Source: VAZQ01 sp036557665
Lineage (GTDB): Bacteria; Pseudomonadota; Alphaproteobacteria; Rhizobiales; Xanthobacteraceae
NCBI GenBank assembly: GCA_036557665.1
Contig: DATBHG010000095.1
Span: 1-64,000, forward strand
Reading direction: 5' to 3'
DNA: 64,000 nt
Part shown: positions 54,701 through 63,703 of the stretch, piece by piece
Layout: the number at the start of each line of letters is the position of its first letter
How positions within the stretch are numbered: position 1 is the first letter of the stretch
The notes under the pieces: model-generated
What the model was told of the DNA's origin: nothing
The model's database searches: none
The model's input: only the letters and a program-made list of their open reading frames with translations
Program-made: the position numbers and the translations under genes

Positions 54701-55050
54701 CGGCGCGCGATGTCGCCGGCCTCATTCGCTCGATCGACTATTCCGCAACCGCCGCGCTCGAGCGTGCGCTTAAATCCGCCCCCGACGGCGAGGGGAGGAT
54801 AGCACGTGCGCTGGAGCGTTGGCGCGTATCGGCAGTGGCCGCGTTCTTGACCGGTTATCGCCGCTCCCTGACCGAAGTCCAGCTCTGGCCGCAGTCGGCG
54901 CAGGCTGCCAACCGTCTCCTCGAGTTCTTCTTGCTCGAGAAGGCGTTTTACGAAATCGAATACGAGCTGGCGCATCGGCCCGATTGGCTGCGGGTCCCAT
55001 TGGCCGGAACGTGGCGCATCCTGTCGCGATCGGAAGTCACCGCTCCATGA
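51769..55050 (+). CDS. treS: Trehalose synthase - maltokinase fusion protein
   Basis: A 1093-residue fusion. Residues 1-560 are TreS (GH13_16), with catalytic Asp215 (GFRLDAIPYL), Glu257 (LLLAEANQWP) and Asp323 (LRNHDELTLE). From about 590 on it is maltokinase (Pep2/Mak): FLASRRWFAERG, then HGDFHLGQMLIVKDD and FIIDFEGEP as catalytic and metal motifs. It would turn trehalose into maltose and then maltose-1-phosphate with ATP, the GlgE donor. It starts at GTG, 7 bp after glgE, and overlaps glgB by ATGA, so it is tightly coupled. Confidence 0.95.
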   Translation: MDATADIKLEPKLDIDELWFKDAIVYQLHVKAFADSNNDGIGDFVGLTQKLDYLHELGITTLWLLPFYPSPGRDDGYDISDYRRINPDFGTMHQFRRFMQEAKRRKLRVITELVINHTSDQHPWFKRARRSRPGSDARNWYVWSDTDQRYAGTRIIFSDTEKSNWSWDPDAGAYYWHRFFSHQPDLNFDNPRVLLALVQVMRRWLDMGVDGFRLDAIPYLCEREGTNNENLAETHAIIKRIRAELDAYAPGKLLLAEANQWPEDVSAYFGEGDECHMAYHFPLMPRIYMAIAQEDRFPITDILRQTPDIPSNCQWALFLRNHDELTLEMVTDVERDYLWSTYATDPRARLNLGIRRRLAPLMDNDRRKIELMNSLLLSLPGTPILYYGDEIGMGDNIYLGDRNGVRTPMQWTSDRNGGFSRCDPARLYLPMIMDPVYGYEAVNVEAQSRSLASLLSWTKRLIAVRKSSKVFGRGSLSFIRPTNRSVLVYVRQYGDEVLVCIANLSRSAQAAEIDLSPWRGRRPLELLGRASFPPIGEAPYLVTLTPYGFFWLQLCELREAAAAVPIAPEFETLVVTSGWKSLMQERSRMVLERDVLPAFLASRRWFAERGNNLISTRISGSLPLPSPEAELGIALVEAAGRQRPATYLLPLSIRWTRLERERHSPSSLAAIRRGAREGTLLDAAADPGFIALVLDCVRQSRVLEWDDRRIEFRPTLAFADDAPASLENIRTVDTEQSNTTALISNSYVVKLFRRIEPGVNPEIELGRYLTETVRFPNTPALLGTAELRQNGSVAAVAVVHRFVENQGDAWTVTNAYLDRFVEEQRLLTAEAAGHSDEQTAYLHRIEHVGQRVAELQLALASGADMADFAPETISRADVRRWKDDFLQRALHTLDHLKTRRSDLRESDRALVDRLSPARDSFRSLLDDLLPESLDAVKIRNHGDFHLGQMLIVKDDVFIIDFEGEPRRSVEDRRRKAPAARDVAGLIRSIDYSATAALERALKSAPDGEGRIARALERWRVSAVAAFLTGYRRSLTEVQLWPQSAQAANRLLEFFLLEKAFYEIEYELAHRPDWLRVPLAGTWRILSRSEVTAP

Positions 55051-57203
55051 CTGTGCTGACGCCTGAGGCCTATGCGGTCATTGAAGGTCGCCACTCCGAC
55101 CCCTTCCGCTATCTCGGCCCTCACGTCGAAGGGGACATATCGGTCGTGCGCGTGTTTTTGCCGGATGCGGAAGGCGTGACCGTCCTTGATGACCAGGGTC
55201 ATCGGAGCGACCTGCGGCGCATCCATGACGCGGGTTTGTTCGAAGGGCGCTTGCCGGATGGCTCGCATCGCTATCGTGTCCGGGCGCGATATGGAGAGCA
55301 GCAACTCGAGCTGGAGGACGCCTACCGTTTCCCGCCGATACTTTCCGACTTCGACCTCTACCTGCTCGGCGAAGGCACGCATATGCAGCTCTACGAGCGG
55401 CTCGGGGCCCATCCGATGACCCTCGACGGCGTGGCAGGTGCCGGTTTCGCAGTTTTTGCTCCTTCCGCGCAACGCGTGAGCGTCGTCGGCGACTTCAATG
55501 CATGGGACGGCCGCAGGCACGCGATGCGAGTGCGCGGCAACGGCTTTTGGGAAATATTTGTCCCTGGCGTGCAGGCGGGCGAAAAGTACAAATACGAGAT
55601 CATCGCCGGCGAGGGCCGCCTGCTGCCTCTGAAATCCGACCCGCTCGCCTTTGCGGCGGAGCTGCGGCCAAGGACTGCCTCGATTGTGGTGGACCACGCG
55701 AAGATTCCGCGTCCGCGCGCGTTGTCGCCCGGTGTGAACGGCCTCAACGCACCCATTTCAATCTACGAGGTCCATCTTGGCTCGTGGCGCCGGCGCCCGG
55801 AACAAGGAGGCCGCTGGCTCACATACCGCGAGCTGGCACAAGAGCTGCCGTCATATGCGCAGCAGATGGGCTTCACGCATCTGGAATTCCTGCCGGTCAG
55901 CGAGCATCCTTTCGACGGCTCGTGGGGCTATCAGCCGACCGGGTTGTACGCGCCCACGAGCCGCTTCGGCCCCCCGGAGGATTTTGCAGCCCTGATTGAT
56001 GCATGCCACGCCGCCGGGCTTGCCGTGATGATCGACTGGGTGCCGGGTCATTTCCCCGATGATCCCCATGGCCTTGGGCAGCTCGATGGAACAGCGCTCT
56101 ACGAGCACCAGAATCCGATGCAGGGCCGGCATCTGGACTGGAATACACTCGTCTACAATTACGGTCGAACCGAAATTGCCAATTTCCTGCTGGGGAATGG
56201 CTTGTTTTGGCTGGACTGGTACGGCATCGATGGATTACGCGTGGATGCCGTCGCCTCAATGTTGTACCTCGATTACAGCCGGCCAGAGGGCGGCTGGATA
56301 CCGAACAAATATGGTGGGCGTGAGAATCTGGAAGCGATCAGCTTCCTCAAGCGCTTCAATACGGAAATCTTTTCGCGGTTTCCCAAGGCCACGACGGCCG
56401 CGGAGGAGTCGACCGCCTGGCCCATGGTGTCGCGACCAGTGGACTGGGGAGGATTGGGGTTCGGATACAAATGGAACATGGGCTGGATGCACGATACACT
56501 CGAATACATCAGCAAGGATCCGATCCATCGCAAGCACCACCACGGGCAGATCCTGTTTGGTCTGCACTACGCCTTCTTCGAGAACTTCATCCTGCCCCTC
56601 TCCCACGATGAGGTGGTGCATGGGAAGCGGTCGATTCTCGCGCGGATGCCAGGCGACGAGTGGCAACGTTTTGCCAACCTGCGCGCCTATTACGGGTTCA
56701 TGTTCGGTCATCCCGGCAAGAAGCTGCTTTTCATGGGCAGCGAGATCGCTCAGATAAACGAATGGCAGCACGATCACTCCCTCGACTGGCACCTCTTGGA
56801 CAATCCGAGGCATGCGGGGATCCAGAAGCTGATCCGGGATCTCAATCACCTGTATCGCAGGGTGCCGGCATTGCACGAGCTCGACTGCGAGGCGGCCGGA
56901 TTTGAATGGCTGGTCATGCATGACGCCGATCGCGGCGTCTTTGCCTGGTTACGCAAAGGACGCGACAGCCATGACCGCTGCGTCATTGTCGTGAATTTCA
57001 CGCCGGAAGTATATCGCGATTACAGGATCAAGGTTCCGTTTTCCGGGATTTGGCGCGAGGTCCTCAATACCGATGCCGAGCTCTACGGCGGCGCCAATGT
57101 CGGGAACGGGGGCGCAGTGCGCACGTTGGACACCGGCGCAACCCCTGAGCTGAGCCTTGTTGTTCCGCCCCTTGCTGCGATTTTTCTCGTCCCCGAGCCG
57201 TAA
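55047..57203 (+). CDS. glgB: 1,4-alpha-glucan branching enzyme
   Basis: A 718-residue GH13_9 enzyme from ATG 55047, overlapping the previous stop by 4 bp. It has two N-terminal carbohydrate-binding modules (HSDPFRYLGPHVEGD; GFAVFAPSAQRVSVVGDFNAWDG), catalytic motifs YGIDGLRVDAVASMLYLDYS and TTAAEESTAWPMVSRP, and LPLSHDEVVHGKRSI. It adds alpha-1,6 branches to the glucan made by GlgE. One base (57204) separates it from glgX. Confidence 0.96.
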   Translation: MTVLTPEAYAVIEGRHSDPFRYLGPHVEGDISVVRVFLPDAEGVTVLDDQGHRSDLRRIHDAGLFEGRLPDGSHRYRVRARYGEQQLELEDAYRFPPILSDFDLYLLGEGTHMQLYERLGAHPMTLDGVAGAGFAVFAPSAQRVSVVGDFNAWDGRRHAMRVRGNGFWEIFVPGVQAGEKYKYEIIAGEGRLLPLKSDPLAFAAELRPRTASIVVDHAKIPRPRALSPGVNGLNAPISIYEVHLGSWRRRPEQGGRWLTYRELAQELPSYAQQMGFTHLEFLPVSEHPFDGSWGYQPTGLYAPTSRFGPPEDFAALIDACHAAGLAVMIDWVPGHFPDDPHGLGQLDGTALYEHQNPMQGRHLDWNTLVYNYGRTEIANFLLGNGLFWLDWYGIDGLRVDAVASMLYLDYSRPEGGWIPNKYGGRENLEAISFLKRFNTEIFSRFPKATTAAEESTAWPMVSRPVDWGGLGFGYKWNMGWMHDTLEYISKDPIHRKHHHGQILFGLHYAFFENFILPLSHDEVVHGKRSILARMPGDEWQRFANLRAYYGFMFGHPGKKLLFMGSEIAQINEWQHDHSLDWHLLDNPRHAGIQKLIRDLNHLYRRVPALHELDCEAAGFEWLVMHDADRGVFAWLRKGRDSHDRCVIVVNFTPEVYRDYRIKVPFSGIWREVLNTDAELYGGANVGNGGAVRTLDTGATPELSLVVPPLAAIFLVPEP

Positions 57204-57204
57204 C

Positions 57205-59274
57205 ATGCGGCTCACGGCAGGCCTGCCGCATCCGTTGGGATCTACCTGGGACGGACGGGGAACGAATTTTTCGTTGTTCTCCGCCAACGCAGAAAAGGTC
57301 GAGCTGTGCCTCTTCGATCGGCATGGCCGCCGCGAGGTCGAGCGCATACCGCTGCCGGAGCGTACCGAGGATATCTGGCACGGCTATCTCAGCGACGTAC
57401 TGCCGGGGCAGACTTATGGCTATCGGGTGCACGGGCCTTACGATCCCGAGCGCGGCCTGCGCTTCAACGCCTGCAAGCTTCTCGTCGATCCTTATGCGAA
57501 ATCCATCGCCGGCCGCCTCGTCTGGAGCGATGCGCATTTTGCTTACCGCGCCGGCAGCGCACGCGGCGACCTGTCATTCGACCGGCGCGACAACGCCCGC
57601 GGCATGCCGAAGGCGGTTGTCATCGACGAAGCGTTCACCTGGGGCGAGGAGCGCAAGCCGTCCGTCTCCTGGGAGGACACGATCATCTATGAGGCGCACG
57701 TCAAAGGCCTGACACAGCAGCGCGAGGACGTCCCGCCGGGATGGCGCGGCACGTTTCGCGGGCTATCCGCACCGAGCATCATCAATCATCTCAAGTCACT
57801 GGGGGTAACCGCAATCGAGTTGCTGCCGATACAGGCCTTCATCGATGATCGACATCTCGTGCAGCGAGGCTTGGGCAATTATTGGGGCTATAACACTGTC
57901 GGGTTTTTTGCCCCCGAGCCGCGATACGCCTTGGACGCGCCACTCGATGCATTCCGCTCCACGGTGTCCCGTCTGCACGATGCCGGGATCGAAGTCATTC
58001 TTGATGTGGTCTACAATCATACCGCCGAGGGCAATCACCTCGGGCCCACTCTGAATTTTCGCGGCATCGACAACCTCTCTTACTACCGGCTGCTGCCCGG
58101 CCAGCCGCGTTATTACGACGACTTCACCGGCTGCGGCAACGCGCTCAATCTTACGCATCCCCGCGTTTTGCAGATGGTGATGGATTCATTGCGATATTGG
58201 GTCGGGGTTTGTCACGTAGACGGCTTCAGATTTGACCTTGCAACCACGCTCGGTCGCGGCCCGAACGGTTTTGACCGGAACGCTCCGTTCTTTGCCGCAA
58301 TCCGTCAGGATCCGGCTTTGGCCGGAGTGAAGCTGATCGCCGAGCCATGGGACATCGGAATTGGAGGTTATCAGGTCGGCGGATTTCCTGCGGGTTGGTC
58401 GGAATGGAACGATCACTTCAGGCGCACGCTTCGCCGGTACTGGGCGGGGCACGGCAATCTTATCGGAGAGCTGGGCCGGCGGATGACTGCTTCCGCCGAC
58501 TTGTTCGACCATGATCTTCGCGGCCCGCGCTCGACCATTAATCATATCACGGTGCACGACGGATTCACGCTGGCCGATCTCACCAGCTACGAGCGCAAGC
58601 ACAATGAGGCCAACGGGGAGGACAATCGCGACGGCTCAGACGAGAATCACAGCACGAACTGCGGTGTGGAAGGACCTACCAGCAATCCGGACGTGCTCAA
58701 GCTGCGACACCTCCTGCGGCGCAACCTCCTCTCCAGCCTGTTCTTGGCGCAGGGCGTGCCGTTGCTGCTCGCCGGGGACGAAGTGGGCAACAGCCAGAAC
58801 GGCAACAATAATGCCTATTGCCAGGACAACCCGACCGGGTGGGTAGACTGGTGCGCGCTCGGGCAGGCGGGTGATGACACCGCATTGATTGCCCGGCTTA
58901 CGAAACTGCGTCGCCGGTTTTCACAGTTGCGACCGCATCGGTGGGTGGAAGGCCGCCGGCCCGAGGGTTCATTCGGCATATTGTGGCTCACCCCGGACTC
59001 CACCGAGATGACGGAGCAGGATTGGAAATTTCCCGAGGGACACTTTGTTTCCTACCTGCTTGCTCCGATAGAGGCGCAGCAGCCTGCACTTTATGTTGTG
59101 CTTAACGCCGCACCGGAAACAATCGAGCTGATATTGCCGGATATCGGAGGCTACAGGCGCTGGACGGTGGTCTTGAGCACGGTCTCCGCGCCGGTCCTCG
59201 GCGCCGAATTCAGCTCCGGCTCGAAGATTGCGGCATTGCCGCGATGCGTTTTGACGTTTTCGGGCGTGGCCTGA
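57205..59274 (+). CDS. glgX: Glycogen debranching enzyme (GlgX-type isoamylase)
   Basis: A 689-residue GH13_11 enzyme. The N-terminal CBM48 starts GLPHPLGSTWDGRGTNFSLF. Catalytic motifs are VCHVDGFRFDLATTLGR (Asp), LIAEPWDIGIGGYQVG (Glu) and HDGFTLADL with the late NCGVEGPT and GDEVGNSQNGNNNAYCQD text. It hydrolyses alpha-1,6 branches of limit dextrins. It is the last gene of the glgE-treS/mak-glgB-glgX operon. MalQ on the other strand would recycle the released maltooligosaccharides. Confidence 0.96.
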   Translation: MRLTAGLPHPLGSTWDGRGTNFSLFSANAEKVELCLFDRHGRREVERIPLPERTEDIWHGYLSDVLPGQTYGYRVHGPYDPERGLRFNACKLLVDPYAKSIAGRLVWSDAHFAYRAGSARGDLSFDRRDNARGMPKAVVIDEAFTWGEERKPSVSWEDTIIYEAHVKGLTQQREDVPPGWRGTFRGLSAPSIINHLKSLGVTAIELLPIQAFIDDRHLVQRGLGNYWGYNTVGFFAPEPRYALDAPLDAFRSTVSRLHDAGIEVILDVVYNHTAEGNHLGPTLNFRGIDNLSYYRLLPGQPRYYDDFTGCGNALNLTHPRVLQMVMDSLRYWVGVCHVDGFRFDLATTLGRGPNGFDRNAPFFAAIRQDPALAGVKLIAEPWDIGIGGYQVGGFPAGWSEWNDHFRRTLRRYWAGHGNLIGELGRRMTASADLFDHDLRGPRSTINHITVHDGFTLADLTSYERKHNEANGEDNRDGSDENHSTNCGVEGPTSNPDVLKLRHLLRRNLLSSLFLAQGVPLLLAGDEVGNSQNGNNNAYCQDNPTGWVDWCALGQAGDDTALIARLTKLRRRFSQLRPHRWVEGRRPEGSFGILWLTPDSTEMTEQDWKFPEGHFVSYLLAPIEAQQPALYVVLNAAPETIELILPDIGGYRRWTVVLSTVSAPVLGAEFSSGSKIAALPRCVLTFSGVA

Positions 59275-59601
59275 GGTGAGCAAAAGGGCCATTGTCGAGG
59301 ATCCGCGCTCCGGGAGCCAGCTCGTTCCACGGAGCAGGCGAGTTTCTTGGAGCGAAAAAGGCCGCCCGGGAGCATCGGCCGGACGGCCCTGCGGACGTCG
59401 TGCCGGCCGACCTCGGGCCGGTTCCCTCCCTCCGCCGCTGGCGATCTAAGGCAAGCGAAATCGGCCGACAATGCCGATGCAACCTCGATCCCGCAGTTTC
59501 AACAGCTAAATAGCGCCCATTAACCACTTCGATTTAGCCGGCCCTAACCCCTGGCGAGTAGATCTAGCGAGGCGCCGCATCATCTTCCGCCTGAGGTATC
59601 G
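59275..59601. other. Intergenic region between glgX and the HerA-like gene
   Basis: I see no gene here in either strand. It contains short GC-rich pairings (for example GGCCG...CGGCC near 59361-59382) that might help termination after glgX, and AT-richer sequence at 59509-59540 that could hold the promoter of the next gene. Confidence 0.4.
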
Positions 59602-61434
59602 ATGTTGAATGCTGAGCTCATCCGCCGCCCGGACCAGCCGTTGTCGCTTGCATCTGGCCCCGCGATCGGCGAAGTCATCTCCGTTCGCGGCTCGCAGGTC
59701 ACTGTCGGGTTCTCGACTCGCGATCAGATTGCGGTACGCGCAACTGTCGGAAAATTCTTGGCCATACGCACCGGCGAATCCCTCCTCGTCGGCGTCATTA
59801 CAAAAGTCCTGGTCGAGGCGCTGCTCGGCAAAGGGCATGGCTGGCATTCGACTGCGGACGTGGATCTGGTGGGCGAGATCAGACGGACCGGAGGCTCCCC
59901 GCAATTCCAGCGCGGGGTGAGCGAGTATCCTGCCATCGGCGATTCGGCTTCCGCCATCGAGGCCCGCGAGTTGAAGCTGGTGTACAATGTTGCCAGCGCC
60001 GCCGCGGTCGAGATCGGTCACCTCCAGCAGGACAGCACGATCACTGCGTATGTCGATATCGACGACATGCTATGCAAGCATTTCGCCATACTCGGCACGA
60101 CGGGTGTAGGAAAGTCGAGTGCGGTGGTGCTGCTTCTGCAGGAAATCATCCGCGCTCGGCCAAACGTGCGGGTCCTGGTTCTCGATGCGCACAACGAATA
60201 TGGCAGACCATTTGGCGACCGCGCGCTGGTGCTCAATCCGGCTAATCTCAGGTTGCCGTTCTGGCTGTTCAATTTCGAGGAGATGGTGGACGTGCTCTTC
60301 GGGGCGCGTCCGGGTGTGGAGGAGGAGGTCGCCATCCTTTCTGAGGTGATTCCGCGAGCGAAGATCGCCTACAACCTTTACCGCGCCAGCACAGACCGTT
60401 CCATCATGCGAAAGGGCGAGCCGAGGACGATCGGCTACTCCGTCGATACTCCCGTTCCTTATCGCATGTCCGAGCTCATCGGCCTCTTGGACGAGCGGAT
60501 GGGTAAGCTGGAGAACAGGTCGTCTCGAATGACCTATCATCGGCTCATCACTCGTATCGAGGGCGTGTGCAACGATCCGCGCTACTCCTTCATGTTCGAA
60601 AACGCCAACCTTGGTGGTGACACCATGGCCGAAGTCCTGAGCGAGCTGTTCAGGCTCCCGCCAAACGGCAAGCCGATCACCATCATGCAGCTGGCCGGTT
60701 TCCCGTCCGAGGTCGTAGACGCAGTGGTTTCGGTCATATGTCGCATGGCCTTCGACCTGGGTCTCTGGAGCGAGGGCGCTACACCTTTGCTTCTTCTTTG
60801 CGAGGAGGCGCATCGGTATGCCTCGGCAGATCGCAGCATCGGGTTCGGACCGACGCGCCGGTCGATTTCTCGCATCGCCAAAGAAGGGCGCAAACACGGG
60901 ATTTTTCTCGGCTTGGTCAGCCAACGGCCCGCTGAGCTCGACGCCACCATCATCTCTCAATGCAGCACACTGTTTGCGATGCGCATGATCAATGACCGCG
61001 ATCAAGCTATTTTGCGATCTGCCGTGTCGGATGCGGCCGCGAATCTGCTGGACTTCCTGCCGTCGTTGGGGACCGGGGAAGTGTTTGCATTCGGCGAAGG
61101 CGTGGCGCTGCCCGCCCGGGTCAAATTGAAGCAATTGCCTCCACACCTCCTGCCGAGCAGCGACGCCACCGGTAGTGCACTGCGTACGCAGGCGAATGGC
61201 CTCACGGAAGAGTTCTTCACGAGCATCATCAAGCGATGGCGCGGCGCGACGGCCAAGCAAATGGGCAATCGTGACGACAGTGATTTCAAAGAGCCGGAGA
61301 TTCCAGAAACGGCTTCGCTGCAACCGTCGCATCCGATCGAGCCCCTGGCCGCAATGCAGCTCAAACGACCGATACCCGACAGAGTGGATGTATCCCGCGC
61401 GTTTAAAGGTCCGCCCAAAACCTCGCATCTGTAG
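59602..61434 (+). CDS. HerA-like hexameric ATPase (DUF87)
   Basis: A 610-residue P-loop ATPase of the HerA/FtsK group. An N-terminal beta-barrel (HAS-like; GPAIGEVISVRGSQVTVGF) precedes Walker A GTTGVGKSSAV, VLVLDAHNEYGRPFG, Walker B LLLLCEEAHRYA, GRKHGIFLGLVSQRPAELDATI and an arginine-rich end. Archaeal-type HerA works with NurA in end resection; bacterial solitary HerA proteins often pair with Sir2, NurA-like or other effectors in defence. No nuclease or Sir2 partner adjoins here, so the role is open. The tail after residue 560 is low-complexity. Confidence 0.88.
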   Translation: MLNAELIRRPDQPLSLASGPAIGEVISVRGSQVTVGFSTRDQIAVRATVGKFLAIRTGESLLVGVITKVLVEALLGKGHGWHSTADVDLVGEIRRTGGSPQFQRGVSEYPAIGDSASAIEARELKLVYNVASAAAVEIGHLQQDSTITAYVDIDDMLCKHFAILGTTGVGKSSAVVLLLQEIIRARPNVRVLVLDAHNEYGRPFGDRALVLNPANLRLPFWLFNFEEMVDVLFGARPGVEEEVAILSEVIPRAKIAYNLYRASTDRSIMRKGEPRTIGYSVDTPVPYRMSELIGLLDERMGKLENRSSRMTYHRLITRIEGVCNDPRYSFMFENANLGGDTMAEVLSELFRLPPNGKPITIMQLAGFPSEVVDAVVSVICRMAFDLGLWSEGATPLLLLCEEAHRYASADRSIGFGPTRRSISRIAKEGRKHGIFLGLVSQRPAELDATIISQCSTLFAMRMINDRDQAILRSAVSDAAANLLDFLPSLGTGEVFAFGEGVALPARVKLKQLPPHLLPSSDATGSALRTQANGLTEEFFTSIIKRWRGATAKQMGNRDDSDFKEPEIPETASLQPSHPIEPLAAMQLKRPIPDRVDVSRAFKGPPKTSHL

Positions 61435-61560
61435 CTGATCGACGGTTCTGCGGTCGAGTGCAGCACATATGCGAGTTGCGCTTTTGCGCATGTGGCTCCC
61501 CGACAATTTGTTTGAGAAAACATTCCGAATGACGCGTTCATTACGTGGCGGGGAAGAAGG

Positions 61561-63519
61561 ATGGTCAGCTTCGAGCTAGCTCCCCAGAATGCTCGATCGA
61601 TGCCGCCGAAGGTCCATCGTGAACCGCCTGGTCTGCGTGCCTTTGAAATCTTGCTCGATGCAGACCCGCATCTGCAATCCGCACAGGCCATTCTCGATCC
61701 GCTCAGTCAAACCTTTCTCGGGTCAACGGCGCTGTTGCTGAGGCACGCCGGCGATCACTGGCAATGCATTGCTGCGTCGGACCAACAGCTAGTGGGGTTG
61801 CGATGGCTGAAGGGGGAATTCTTCGAACAGGTCGCTGCCGGCCGAGTCTGCGCAAGGAGTCACAGCCACGAGCTGCCGGAGTGGAGCGAAGTCCCGCATG
61901 GAGCGATTGCTCCGGGCCACCCTGCGCTCTACGTGCCGCTGCGGGTGCAGGGCCAGCGCGGTATCCTCGTTCTACTGCGCCCCGTTACCGGTGAGCACTT
62001 TGCCAATGCGGAGATCAGTCTTGCTCGCCAGCTCGCGGTTGTTGCGATGGCGGCGGTTGCGGCGTGCAATGCTCGAACGATGCAAGCCCAGCTTCGTGAG
62101 CTGCGAGGCGAGATGGACCGCCTGCGTGAGACCGAATCCGACCTCACGCGCCGGGCATACACGGATGAGCTGACGAGCCTGCCCAATCGCGCGAGAATTC
62201 AACAGCACGTCGACGATATTCTGCGCACCGGAGCGGCGAGGCAGTTTGCGCTGGCGTTCATAGACCTCGACAATTTCAAGCATATCAACGACTACTACAA
62301 CCATGCGGTCGGTGATGCCTTGCTGGTCAAGCTCGCCAGCCGCATAGCGAGGCTGGTTCGGGAGAGCGACATGCTCGCGCGAATCAGCGGCGATGAGTTT
62401 CTCCTGCTGATCAATCCGATCAGGGACGGAAATCACGTTCGAGCCGTGGTGCAGGAGCTTCTCGACAACCTGAAACAGCCATTCCAGGTCGAGGGCTTTG
62501 AGATGTTTACCTCGGCTTCCATCGGAGTAAGCATTCACCCCGAGCACGGCCGCACATACGAGGAGTTGCGGCGCAATGCGGATGCTGCCATGTACCGGGC
62601 CAAGGTCGGCACCAAGGGCGGCGCGGCCTTCTTCGATGCGGCGGTAGGGAAGGCGATATCGGCGCGAATGGATTTGGAGCAGCGCTTGCGGCTCGCCATT
62701 CGCGACCGCCAGCTCTGTTGTGCCTTTCAGCCGAAAGTGGATATCCGCAGCCAAGAGGTAGTCGGGTTCGAAACGCTGGTGCGCTGGCGCGACAGCGAAG
62801 GCGAAATTCAATCACCCCTCGAGTTTATCGGCCTTGCGACCGAGCTCGGCCTCATCGACCCTATCACGCATTTCGTGCTCGCCGAGGCGATAGGGTCGAT
62901 TGACCGGCTGGATCATGAATTTGGTCCCGGCAAAACCATCGCCATCAACGTCGCCGCCAAGCAGGCGGGCGACCTGAGGTTCATGCGATCCTTGGTGGAT
63001 GCATTGGCGGCAAGCGGTTGCGCGGAACGTTTCATGCTCGAGCTCACCGAGGACGCATTCCTGGCCAAAAGCCAGTTCCAGATGCAGGTTCTGCCGATGC
63101 TGCGGGAGATCGGCCTTCGCGTGTCGATCGACGACTTTGGCACGGGATATTCCTCGCTCTCCGTTCTGGCGGACATTACCGCCGACGAAATCAAGATCGA
63201 CCGGTCGTTCATCACCGATATTCATAACCGGCCGCGCAGCCAAAGCGTGCTCAAAGCCATCGAGTCGGTGAGCGGCGCGCTCGGAATGTCGATTGTCGCA
63301 GAAGGTGTAGAGAGTTTTGAGGAGCTCGCCTACCTCTTGGACGCTACGCGGATCCGTTATGCCCAGGGCTATCACTTCGCGAAGCCGTTCTTTCTGCAGG
63401 ATGCGACAAAGAAGAAGGCTGCATCGGTCAATGAGCGGGTCATTGCCTTGGAGCGGCACGGACGGGAGGGTCGGACGACAACGGGTGCCCGATCAGTCAC
63501 AAGCTTGCACCGCAATTGA
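61561..63519 (+). CDS. GAF-GGDEF-EAL cyclic-di-GMP protein
   Basis: A 652-residue protein: an N-terminal GAF-like sensor (about 20-175), a coiled linker, a GGDEF domain (signature SGDEF in LARISGDEFLLLI with an intact inhibitory RxxD five residues upstream, RESD) and an EAL domain (GFETLVRW, INVAAKQ, LELTEDAF, SIDDFGTGYSS, AEGVES). The EAL core reads ETL but keeps ExLxR, and all other metal and base residues look intact. It could make and degrade cyclic-di-GMP; phosphodiesterase activity seems more secure. It is probably cytoplasmic, with no membrane segment. Confidence 0.93.
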   Translation: MVSFELAPQNARSMPPKVHREPPGLRAFEILLDADPHLQSAQAILDPLSQTFLGSTALLLRHAGDHWQCIAASDQQLVGLRWLKGEFFEQVAAGRVCARSHSHELPEWSEVPHGAIAPGHPALYVPLRVQGQRGILVLLRPVTGEHFANAEISLARQLAVVAMAAVAACNARTMQAQLRELRGEMDRLRETESDLTRRAYTDELTSLPNRARIQQHVDDILRTGAARQFALAFIDLDNFKHINDYYNHAVGDALLVKLASRIARLVRESDMLARISGDEFLLLINPIRDGNHVRAVVQELLDNLKQPFQVEGFEMFTSASIGVSIHPEHGRTYEELRRNADAAMYRAKVGTKGGAAFFDAAVGKAISARMDLEQRLRLAIRDRQLCCAFQPKVDIRSQEVVGFETLVRWRDSEGEIQSPLEFIGLATELGLIDPITHFVLAEAIGSIDRLDHEFGPGKTIAINVAAKQAGDLRFMRSLVDALAASGCAERFMLELTEDAFLAKSQFQMQVLPMLREIGLRVSIDDFGTGYSSLSVLADITADEIKIDRSFITDIHNRPRSQSVLKAIESVSGALGMSIVAEGVESFEELAYLLDATRIRYAQGYHFAKPFFLQDATKKKAASVNERVIALERHGREGRTTTGARSVTSLHRN

Positions 63520-63583
63520 GGCAAACCGTCAGCCCACCGCCCAGCAGAGCCCTCAAAGATCGGCCCGACAGCGACTTAGGTGA

Positions 63584-63611
63584 TTGTATCCGCGCGATAA
63601 GTCGCTATATT
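63584..63611 (+). promoter_or_regulatory. Candidate sigma-70-type promoter
   Basis: TTGTAT (63584-63589) and TATATT (63606-63611) are spaced 16 bp apart, about 90 bp before the next ATG. The 5' leader holds a GGCCCG...CGGGCC hairpin at 63660-63682. Confidence 0.5.
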
Positions 63612-63703
63612 ACATACGCTGGGCAATGGTCTCCGTGATATCGCTCCAGCTGTCTTGCCAGGCCCGTCGCCATCGGCGGGCCGTGTTCGTTTAGGGCTCT
63701 GCA

